In this document: in pieces, positions 1 through 5,578 of the stretch
Numbering within the stretch: the first letter of the stretch is position 1
How the letters are laid out: each line of letters begins with the position of its first letter
From: CAZCSK01 sp964501265
Lineage (GTDB): Bacteria > Actinomycetota > CADDZG01 > JAHWKV01
Reading direction: 5' to 3'
NCBI GenBank assembly: GCA_964501265.1
Contig: CAZCSK010000079.1
Location: 1 to 6,566 of the forward strand
Length of the DNA: 6,566 nucleotides
Notes under the pieces: model-generated
Told to the model about the DNA's origin: nothing
The model's database searches: none
What the model saw: only the letters and a program-made list of their open reading frames with translations
Translations under genes and position numbers: made by a program

Positions 1-2538
1 TTCTGGCGCGCGCGGGTCCGTACCTATGGGGGCTGCTACCCCCCCGGCCCCCCGTGGTGTGAAATCCATAGAACTTTCGTTGACGTTGGGCGGCAACACC
101 TTGATCCCCAATGCTTTGCACTCGGCGAGGTAATAGGGCATCCGATCGGCGCGATCCTTGACCGAAGTTAGCAGCGCCGCCATGTATTCGACCGGGTAAT
201 GGGCTTTTAGCCATGCTGTCTGATATGCAATCAGTCCGTACCCGTTTGCGTGGGCACGATTGAAGGAGTATCCGGCAAAGGGCCTAATCAGCTCCCAAAG
301 CCCGTTGGCTTCGTTTGTGGTTAGCCCAGCAGCTTCGGAACCTTGTTGGAACTGATCTTTCCATTTGATGAGTTCGTGGCTCTTTTTCTTTCCGATGGCG
401 TATCGGACCATGTCTGCGTCGGTCGCTGAAAATCCGGCCACCACTTGGAGCATTTCGGTCACCTGCTCCTGATAGACAATGACGCCGTTGGTATCTTTCA
501 GGACTTCGCTGAGCAGCGGATGGAAGTAAGTGACCGAAGAGGGATCGTGCTTTCCTTTGATGTACCGAGGGATTTCGTCCATGGGGCCTGGACGGAACAG
601 CGCGATCAGGGCCGCGATTTCCTCGAATCGGTCGGGGCGCAACTGGCGGCAAAGACGCACCATCCCCGGTGACTCCATTTGGAATATTCCCGCGGATGCA
701 CCCTCTTGCAATAATTTGTATGCGAGCGGATCGTCAAGAGGTAAGTTGTCGATGTCGACCTCGATGCCGTGATTCACCTTGATGTGTTCCAACGAGTCGC
801 CGATGACGGTCAGGTTGCGCAGACCCAAAAAGTCCATCTTTAGAAGGCCGATCGCCACGATCGCACTCATCTCGAACTGGGTGACTATCCCGCCATCGGT
901 GCGCTGCACCGGCACGTGATCCGTAAGCGGCCCGGCCCCAATGACGACACCGGCGGCGTGGACTGAATGCTGACGCCGAAGGCCCTCGAGCTTGCGGGCC
1001 GTGTCGATCACCTGACGTGAAGTCTCGTCTTCCTCGTAGGTTCGCCGGAGTTCCCCCGCGTTAGGGAATGCGTCATTTCGCGCGGAGTTCTCCGGCCACT
1101 CGAACTTCTTGTCGAAACAGGCGTCGAATGGCGCCTCTTTTCCGAGCACCAGGGGCGGGAACATCTTGGCCAGGCGATCTCCGACCGAATAAGCCATACC
1201 TAGGACTCGAGCGGCGTCTCGAATGGCCGCTTTCGCCTTGATGGTTGAGAAGGTGATGATCTGAGCGACTCTGTCTTCACCGTAGCGGTCTGAGACGTAA
1301 CGGATCACTTCTGATCGCCGGCGCTCGTCGAAGTCGATGTCGATATCCGGCAACTCCTTACGGCCCGGATTCAAGAATCTTTCGAAGCCCAGATTCCATC
1401 GAATCGGGTCGAGATCAGTTATGCGTAACGCATACGCGACGATCGAGCCGCCTACCGACCCGCGGCCAGGACCGACCCTTATCCCGTTGCGTTTCGCCCA
1501 GCCGACAAAGTCGGCCACGATCAAAAAGTAGTCGACGAACGCCATCTGTTCGATGGACTGAAGTTCGCGCTTATATCTCTGCTCAACCTCTGGCGTAACG
1601 GGATTGAACCGGGCGGCAATGCCTTCTTCCGTCAGCCTTCGAAGATACGAGGCGTGATCCTCGCCTTCAGGGGTATCGAAAGCAGGCAACAGCATGTTGT
1701 TTAGAGGGATCTCGACGTTGCACATCTCTGCGACGGCAAGTGTGTTTTCAATCGAAGCCGGGTAATCGACGAACGCCGCTTTCATCTCGTCCGGGCCCTT
1801 CAAATAAAACTGGTCCGTATCGAATTTGAGGCGCTTGGTATCCGAGAGCTGCTTTCCCGTCTGGATGCAAAGCAGGATGTCGTGAGCCTCAGCATCTTCT
1901 TTATGGGTGTAATGCGAATCGTTGGTTGCGACCAGAGGAATATGAAGTCGTTCTGCGATCACAGCGAGCTCGCGATTCAGTTCGCTCTGCTCGGTAAGTC
2001 CTTGGTTCTGGATTTCCAGAAAGTAGTGATCTCCGAATAGTTCCTTGTATTCCGAAGCGACGCGCTCAGCCTCGGTAAGTTTGCCCCCCACGATGTTCTT
2101 CGCCAGTTCACCCGACAAGCACCCCGAGAGCACGACGATCCCGTCCGAATACTGCGACAGCAGCTCTTTGTCCAGGCGCGGGCGACGGGAACGACTGTCA
2201 TATCCCTCCAAGAAACCCAGCGACGAGAGTTTGACCAGATTGCGATAGCCCGCGTCGGTCGCCGCGATCATCGTGAGGTGGTAATACCAGTCCTCCCGCA
2301 CTGCAGGCTTGTCGAATCGAGTGCGCGGGGCTACGTAAGCCTCCATTCCGATAAGCGGTTTGACCCCGGTTGCCTTGCCCTCCAAGTAAAAAGGTATGGC
2401 GCCATACATGACGCCGTGATCGGTCAAGGCAAGCGCTGGCATCCCGAGGTCCGCGGCGCGCTTGAACATCTCCTTTACCCGGCTGGCCCCATCAAGCATC
2501 GAGTATTCGGAATGTGAATGAAGATGGACGAAACTCAA
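1..2538 (-). CDS. dnaE: DNA polymerase III alpha subunit, N-terminal 846 residues (runs off left edge)
   Basis: Catalytic subunit of the replicative polymerase. I translated the frame from 2538 down to position 1 and found no stop. Residues 1-250 are the PHP domain, with HLHSHSEYS at 5-13 and a complete set of putative metal ligands (H7, H9, D16, H41, E66, H87, C140, D207, H209). The palm carries GPGRGS (356-361), PDIDID (397-402; D398 and D400 match the first two catalytic Asp of E. coli DnaE) and KMDFLGL (567-573; D569 matches the third). Fingers motifs such as FRPGPM and FNRAHA follow. The C-terminal HhH, OB-fold and tau-binding parts lie outside the window. The start is TTG at 2536-2538: it has AGGAG five bases upstream and no ATG, GTG or other TTG lies in frame in the 108-bp gap. 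The PHP make-up resembles mycobacterial DnaE1, not the Gram-negative DnaE with a degenerate site. The last visible 20 residues are a Gly/Ala/Pro-rich stretch encoded by G6 and G7 runs. Confidence 0.97.
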   Translation of the reverse strand, partial: MSFVHLHSHSEYSMLDGASRVKEMFKRAADLGMPALALTDHGVMYGAIPFYLEGKATGVKPLIGMEAYVAPRTRFDKPAVREDWYYHLTMIAATDAGYRNLVKLSSLGFLEGYDSRSRRPRLDKELLSQYSDGIVVLSGCLSGELAKNIVGGKLTEAERVASEYKELFGDHYFLEIQNQGLTEQSELNRELAVIAERLHIPLVATNDSHYTHKEDAEAHDILLCIQTGKQLSDTKRLKFDTDQFYLKGPDEMKAAFVDYPASIENTLAVAEMCNVEIPLNNMLLPAFDTPEGEDHASYLRRLTEEGIAARFNPVTPEVEQRYKRELQSIEQMAFVDYFLIVADFVGWAKRNGIRVGPGRGSVGGSIVAYALRITDLDPIRWNLGFERFLNPGRKELPDIDIDFDERRRSEVIRYVSDRYGEDRVAQIITFSTIKAKAAIRDAARVLGMAYSVGDRLAKMFPPLVLGKEAPFDACFDKKFEWPENSARNDAFPNAGELRRTYEEDETSRQVIDTARKLEGLRRQHSVHAAGVVIGAGPLTDHVPVQRTDGGIVTQFEMSAIVAIGLLKMDFLGLRNLTVIGDSLEHIKVNHGIEVDIDNLPLDDPLAYKLLQEGASAGIFQMESPGMVRLCRQLRPDRFEEIAALIALFRPGPMDEIPRYIKGKHDPSSVTYFHPLLSEVLKDTNGVIVYQEQVTEMLQVVAGFSATDADMVRYAIGKKKSHELIKWKDQFQQGSEAAGLTTNEANGLWELIRPFAGYSFNRAHANGYGLIAYQTAWLKAHYPVEYMAALLTSVKDRADRMPYYLAECKALGIKVLPPNVNESSMDFTPRGAGGVAAPIGTDPRAPE

Positions 2539-2646
2539 ATAGTCTCCTACGGTCCCAAAGTTCAGCCGGGGGAAGGGTCGGCACCAAATTACAACACTGT
2601 AACTTCTACGAGTATCCTACTCCCGCCCTTCTCGGTCCGTTCGGGT
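2539..2646 (-). other. Intergenic gap before dnaE with two short dyads
   Basis: This is the only real gap inside the leftward gene block. Read on the minus strand it holds a GAGTA-GGA-TACTC dyad (2610-2622), then a TTACA-GTGT-TGTAA dyad (2589-2602), then the dnaE ribosome-binding site. Neither dyad is GC-rich or followed by a T tract, so they do not look like an intrinsic terminator. Two -10-like hexamers (TAGGAT at 2614-2619 and TGTAAT at 2588-2593) overlap the dyads, but neither has a recognisable -35. The gap may hold a separate dnaE promoter or operator, or may be read through from upstream; the sequence alone does not decide. Confidence 0.4.
2544..2548 (-). promoter_or_regulatory. Shine-Dalgarno site of dnaE
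   Basis: AGGAG on the minus strand, five bases before the TTG start at 2538. It decides the start because it is the only strong ribosome-binding motif in the gap and the protein then begins directly with the conserved PHP segment FVHLH. It is the best-formed ribosome-binding site in the window. Confidence 0.8.
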
Positions 2647-3405
2647 CTAGAGCTGCTCGGGCAAAATCCCCGCAAATACAGGCGGCGCTGGGCCGGCGTC
2701 GGACAGGTCCACGAGCCGGACCCCTTTTGCCGAGGCGACTTGTCTCAACTGGCCGAGGCTGGCTTTCACGACCACGGCGAAAATGACCGCAGGATCAGTT
2801 GTGAGCAAAGCAATCGCTTTGCGGTGGCTTTCGGCGTCTTCCCGGTACACGGCCTTGAATTCGGGATCGATTACATCTTTCAAAAGGCTTTCCAGCTCCT
2901 TCAACTCGGCGCGAAGGTCGGCGATGCGCTGGGGCCCGATCGCATCCGCGGCCGTCTCGGTAACCGACCGGTCTAAAGCAGAGACCTCGACTGGCTCGAA
3001 AATTCCAAGCGGGATCCGAATGTGAACCACTACCACTTCCAACCTGTTGAGTTTGATGAAGTTCGCCACATCTCCAACCTTGCGATAAGAGTCGAACGAG
3101 ATGATCGCTTGCACTACCTTCCGGGGTTCTAGTCCAGCGCTCTGGAGCAGCAGAGCCCGCTTTCTGTCGATATAGGAACCTATCGGCTCACGGCCCTGGG
3201 GCCCGGACCGAGCGGGCGCCGCATTGGAAGTGGCAGCGGTCGAATAATTTGTTTGCGACGACGCCCTGGGGTCAGGCCTCGTCGCGAATACGGTCAACAG
3301 TCCAGCAGCAAAGAGAAGTACACCCAAGCCGAACATGACTACCTCCGGATGATTGCGCAGATACCTTTTGGAGCGGTCACCGATACCGACGGAGGGATCT
3401 TTCAT
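2647..3405 (-). CDS. One-pass membrane-anchored protein of unknown function (252 aa)
   Basis: I do not recognise a family. Residues 1-21 are polar and basic (KRYLRN just before the membrane). A hydrophobic segment at about 22-41 is followed by a low-complexity Ser/Ala/Thr/Asn linker (about 43-75) and a folded-looking domain (about 76-252). By the positive-inside rule the large C-terminal part should lie outside the membrane. That part contains a beta-rich stretch around LEVVVVHIRIPLG (122-134), a charged helical segment at about 158-200 with heptad-like spacing (IADLRAELKELESLLKDVI), and a hydrophobic helix near 206-222. There is no lipobox Cys (indeed no Cys at all), and no enzyme motif is visible. 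Its ATG overlaps the rluD stop by four bases (ATGA), so it is almost certainly co-transcribed and translationally coupled with rluD. A cell-envelope or secretion accessory role would fit LspA next door, but that is only inference. Confidence 0.85.
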   Translation of the reverse strand: MKDPSVGIGDRSKRYLRNHPEVVMFGLGVLLFAAGLLTVFATRPDPRASSQTNYSTAATSNAAPARSGPQGREPIGSYIDRKRALLLQSAGLEPRKVVQAIISFDSYRKVGDVANFIKLNRLEVVVVHIRIPLGIFEPVEVSALDRSVTETAADAIGPQRIADLRAELKELESLLKDVIDPEFKAVYREDAESHRKAIALLTTDPAVIFAVVVKASLGQLRQVASAKGVRLVDLSDAGPAPPVFAGILPEQL

Positions 3406-4316
3406 TTGGCGAGCTCTTTGGACCGGTCCAGTGCTTCCCCAAGATCTGTAGGCAATGGCTCGTGCACCGCCAGCGGCACACCGGTCGACGGGTGAATGAA
3501 CTCGAGGCTGCGCGCATGCAGAAACATTCGTTGAAGTCCGATGGATTTGGCCATTACAAGAGTCGTGCGTCCGTAAATCTTGTCTCCTATAACAGGATGA
3601 GAGATGTGAGCGAAATGCACGCGTATCTGATGCGTGCGCCCCGTCTCGAGTTCCACGTCGATCAGGCTCATATCCAACAGAGGTAAGACGACGCGAAACA
3701 GAGTCGCCGCCGCCTTGCCTTTGGGTGAGACGCCGATGCGCGTTGGGTCCTGCCTGGAGCGAGCCATGGGCGCTTCGATCCTTCCTGCCGGCAGGTCGAA
3801 GCTGCCCGCGACTAGCGCCGCATACGTTCGTTTGATTTCGCGCCGACGCATCATGGCAACAAGTTGGTAGTAGGTCGCATCCGTCTTCGCGACGACGATC
3901 GCGCCAGAGGTGTCCTTATCGAGCCTGTGCACGATGCCGGGTCTATGCTCACCGGCCGCACCCGCCAGCGGCATAATGCGACCAAGGGCCCCCACCAAAG
4001 TCCCCTTCGAGTTTCCGGGAGCCGGATGCACGATCACTCCGGACGGTTTGTAGACGATTGCGAGGTCGTCGTCCTCGAACCTAATTTCAAACGGCACCTC
4101 CCCATCGTCCGTCGCTGTATCCGCAGGATTCGTCAATTCCACACATTCACCCGCGACAAGCTTGTGGGAGTTAACGGCCGTCGATCCCCCGATAATGACT
4201 AGACCGGCGCTCACTCTTCGCTGAACTTCGCTCCTGCTGAGTCCGGAGACGCCTGCCAGCCACGCGTCAAGCCGGTTGCCTTCGTCATCTGCATGCACTT
4301 CGAAGGCAGCACTCAA
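3402..4316 (-). CDS. rluD: RluA-family (RluD-type) 23S rRNA pseudouridine synthase
   Basis: Converts specific uridines in RNA to pseudouridine; the RluD branch acts on helix 69 of 23S rRNA during large-subunit assembly. The 304 residues match the usual length. An N-terminal S4 RNA-binding domain (about 13-62: NRLDAWLAGVSGLSRSEVQRRV) precedes the catalytic domain (about 82-290). Key motifs are YKPSGVIVHPAPG (89-101), HRLDKDTSG (130-138, with D133 as the expected catalytic Asp) and the ELETGRTHQIRVH block (222-234). The start is TTG at 4314-4316, overlapping the lspA stop as TTGA; a GTG at codon 7 (4296-4298) is an alternative. Neither start has a Shine-Dalgarno, so reinitiation after lspA is likely. 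The motifs place it in the RluC/RluD group, but the exact target uridines cannot be read from sequence. Confidence 0.93.
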   Translation of the reverse strand: MSAAFEVHADDEGNRLDAWLAGVSGLSRSEVQRRVSAGLVIIGGSTAVNSHKLVAGECVELTNPADTATDDGEVPFEIRFEDDDLAIVYKPSGVIVHPAPGNSKGTLVGALGRIMPLAGAAGEHRPGIVHRLDKDTSGAIVVAKTDATYYQLVAMMRRREIKRTYAALVAGSFDLPAGRIEAPMARSRQDPTRIGVSPKGKAAATLFRVVLPLLDMSLIDVELETGRTHQIRVHFAHISHPVIGDKIYGRTTLVMAKSIGLQRMFLHARSLEFIHPSTGVPLAVHEPLPTDLGEALDRSKELAK

Positions 4317-4825
4317 TCAGTGCTCGAATTTTTCTTGGATAGCACCGACCCTGCGAGCAGAAGGATCACTCCAACGACTATTGCGCTATCGGCCAGGTTG
4401 AATGTGGGCCAGAAGGAGAGATCGACGAAATCGATCACCTCGCCCCGTCCCGGCCCCGGGGGGCGGAAAAGCCTATCGACCAGATTGCCCGCCCCGCCGC
4501 CGGCGATGAGCCCGAGCCTAAGGGCGCCTTCGCCGGACCGCAGGCCCCAGACCACAACCGCAATCAACACGAGCGTACTCGCCAGAAAGATCAGGAACGT
4601 GGCCCCTTGAAAGAGACCGAATGCCGTGCCGGGATTCCTCACTAGCCTCAAACCCAGAACACTCCCGGCGATTTCGATGCGCCGCCCGTCCGACAAACGG
4701 CTGAGCGCCCACGCTTTCGTGACCTGATCCGTCATTGCGACTGCCAGCGCGACGGCCACAAGAATGACTTTGGCGCGCCTTGAGGCAACTACCTCCGCTC
4801 TTCGGCCGTTTTGCATCTGATACAC
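4313..4825 (-). CDS. lspA: Lipoprotein signal peptidase (signal peptidase II)
   Basis: Inner-membrane aspartyl protease that removes signal peptides from prolipoproteins after Lgt has added diacylglycerol to the lipobox Cys. The 170 residues and about four membrane segments (roughly 20-41, 76-94, 100-116, 147-162) fit family A8. Signature motifs in order are TDQVTK (32-37), RNPGTAFG (63-70), GGGAGNLVDR (109-118), VIDFVD (130-135) and FNLADS (142-147); the catalytic pair should be D132 and D146. The start is uncertain: GTG at 4823-4825 (used here) or ATG at 4814-4816. Both lie inside the upstream DksA/TraR-like gene and neither has a good Shine-Dalgarno, pointing to coupled translation. A GGAGG at 4793-4797 lies too far downstream to serve either start. 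The stop overlaps the rluD start. Confidence 0.95.
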   Translation of the reverse strand: MYQMQNGRRAEVVASRRAKVILVAVALAVAMTDQVTKAWALSRLSDGRRIEIAGSVLGLRLVRNPGTAFGLFQGATFLIFLASTLVLIAVVVWGLRSGEGALRLGLIAGGGAGNLVDRLFRPPGPGRGEVIDFVDLSFWPTFNLADSAIVVGVILLLAGSVLSKKNSSTD

Positions 4826-5445
4826 AAAAGAGCATGCGGAAGGGCCTTCAGGCGCTCCGAAGAGATCGGATCGTCGCAGGACTCACATCGCCCATAGGAG
4901 CCATCGGTAATCTTGCTCAAAGCTTTCTCGATCTTGTCGAGCAGGTCCTGCACGTTGGCAGCGATCGATAATTCTTTCTCTCGCTCGAAAGTGGCCGTGC
5001 CGGCATCGGCGTAATCGTCGTCGTAGCCCGCTTCACTAGATGCCTCCACCTGCGCCGGATCGAAGGCCTCCTCCATCTCGCGAAGTTGCGTCACCAGCTC
5101 GGCTTGTTCGGTCTCCAGGCCATCCTTGATCGATGCGAGAGCCTTTGCGTCGAACTTCACCGGCTTGGGCTTGCGGGGTGCCGGCGCAGCCTTGACCTTC
5201 TGTCGGATGGCTGTGGTCGCCGCCTTGGTGGCCGTGGGCTTGGGGTTGATGGCCGTGGGCTTGGGGTTGATGGCCGTGGGCTTGGGTTTGGACCCTTTTT
5301 TGGCGGTCGGCCCCTTTTTGGCTGTCGGCACCGCCTTGACCACTGCGCCGCGACCCTTCGGCGACTTTGTCTTAGGTTTTACCTTCAACGTAACGCGGCG
5401 AGCCGCGGCAACTTTAGGCTTCACCTTTAATAATTTTCGTGCCAT
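4789..5445 (-). CDS. DksA/TraR-family C4 zinc-finger protein with Lys/Ala/Pro-rich N-terminal tail
   Basis: Family members bind RNA polymerase in the secondary channel and modulate initiation; this role is inferred here. Residues 1-97 are a disordered-looking tail rich in Lys, Ala, Pro and Thr, with internal repeats (PTAKKG twice, KPTAINP twice plus a partial copy), resembling histone H1-like tails. From about 98 a coiled coil leads to a zinc finger with CESC (187-190) and CIRC (208-211). Compared with E. coli DksA recalled from memory, the spacing from the coiled-coil tip to the finger is identical: D144 and D147 sit where D71 and D74 sit, while G149 replaces A76. The segment YADAGTATFERE is typical of actinobacterial members, many of which also carry a basic tail. 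ATG at 5443-5445 is the only usable start; it has no clear Shine-Dalgarno. First gene of the leftward operon, overlapping lspA. Confidence 0.9.
   Translation of the reverse strand: MARKLLKVKPKVAAARRVTLKVKPKTKSPKGRGAVVKAVPTAKKGPTAKKGSKPKPTAINPKPTAINPKPTATKAATTAIRQKVKAAPAPRKPKPVKFDAKALASIKDGLETEQAELVTQLREMEEAFDPAQVEASSEAGYDDDYADAGTATFEREKELSIAANVQDLLDKIEKALSKITDGSYGRCESCDDPISSERLKALPHALLCIRCKTAEERR
5230..5292. repeat. Tandem 21-bp repeat in the DksA/TraR-like tail
   Basis: Two identical 21-bp units (5230-5250 and 5251-5271), each beginning GGCCGTGGGCTTGGGG on the plus strand, are followed by a third copy (5272-5292) with three mismatches near its end. The unit length is a multiple of three, so copy changes would keep the frame and only lengthen or shorten the KPTAINP-type tail. 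Confidence 0.9.
5293..5328. repeat. Tandem 18-bp repeat encoding PTAKKG twice
   Basis: Two adjacent 18-bp units (5293-5310 and 5311-5328) differ at two bases. They encode two PTAKKG copies in the basic tail on the minus strand and contain runs of five to six T, giving a second slippage-prone tract next to the 21-bp repeat. Confidence 0.8.
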
Positions 5446-5504
5446 CTGTTCGAGCCAATCGCTGGAAAGTTGTAGGGGAGCTTAGGAATCCCCAAAGTCG
5501 GCGC

Positions 5505-5533
5505 ACCATAGCACAGGCGACAAAAGCAGTCAA
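5505..5533 (-). promoter_or_regulatory. Sigma-A-type promoter of the leftward operon
   Basis: On the minus strand TTGACT (5528-5533) is the -35 element, followed by a 17-bp spacer and TATGGT (5505-5510) as the -10, with TGC directly before it as an extended -10. The match to the housekeeping consensus is 5/6 and 4/6. Transcription should begin near 5498, giving a leader of roughly 53 bases before the ATG at 5445. No attenuator or riboswitch is apparent in that leader. Confidence 0.7.
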
Positions 5534-5544
5534 CGCCTGGGACA

Positions 5545-5550
5545 TATATT
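5545..5550 (+). promoter_or_regulatory. Candidate -10 element of ileS
   Basis: TATATT matches the -10 consensus at five of six bases and would place the transcript start near 5557, about 22 bases before the ileS ATG. The expected -35 position (about 5521-5528) is A-rich with no good match and lies inside the spacer of the opposing promoter, so this call is weak. Confidence 0.35.
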
Positions 5551-5570
5551 CTTATGCGTTCCCCACTCCA

Positions 5571-5576
5571 AGAAGG
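5571..5576 (+). promoter_or_regulatory. Poorly spaced Shine-Dalgarno-like AGAAGG before ileS
   Basis: AGAAGG ends only two bases before the ATG at 5579, closer than the usual five to nine. No other in-frame ATG, GTG or TTG is seen nearby upstream or in the first codons of the gene, so the start stands but initiation may be weak or unusual. Confidence 0.4.
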
Positions 5577-5578
5577 AT

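Noticed and set aside
1..60. Frameshift in dnaE at the G/C homopolymer runs
   Set aside because: The dnaE frame stays open to the edge; of the two alternative frames one hits a stop and the other shows no IRFGL-like continuation within the window. It is kept only as a note on a possible insertion.
2589..2622. Intrinsic terminator between the membrane protein and dnaE
   Set aside because: The dyads have only 5-bp, AT-containing arms and no following T tract, so they do not form a credible terminator.
2518..2976. Plus-strand 152-codon open frame opposite the membrane protein
   Set aside because: It is antisense to the well-supported 2647-3405 gene and the dnaE start, its translation resembles no family, and no ribosome-binding site precedes it.
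5086..5485. Plus-strand frames rich in Gly/Leu/Val opposite the DksA/TraR-like gene
   Set aside because: The repetitive GLGLMAVG-type translation is simply the complement of the Lys/Pro repeat region; the minus-strand frame has the zinc finger and conserved core.
5446..5578. T-box riboswitch before ileS
   Set aside because: The gap is too short and no T-box-like TGGNACCGCG element is seen between the predicted transcript start and the ATG.
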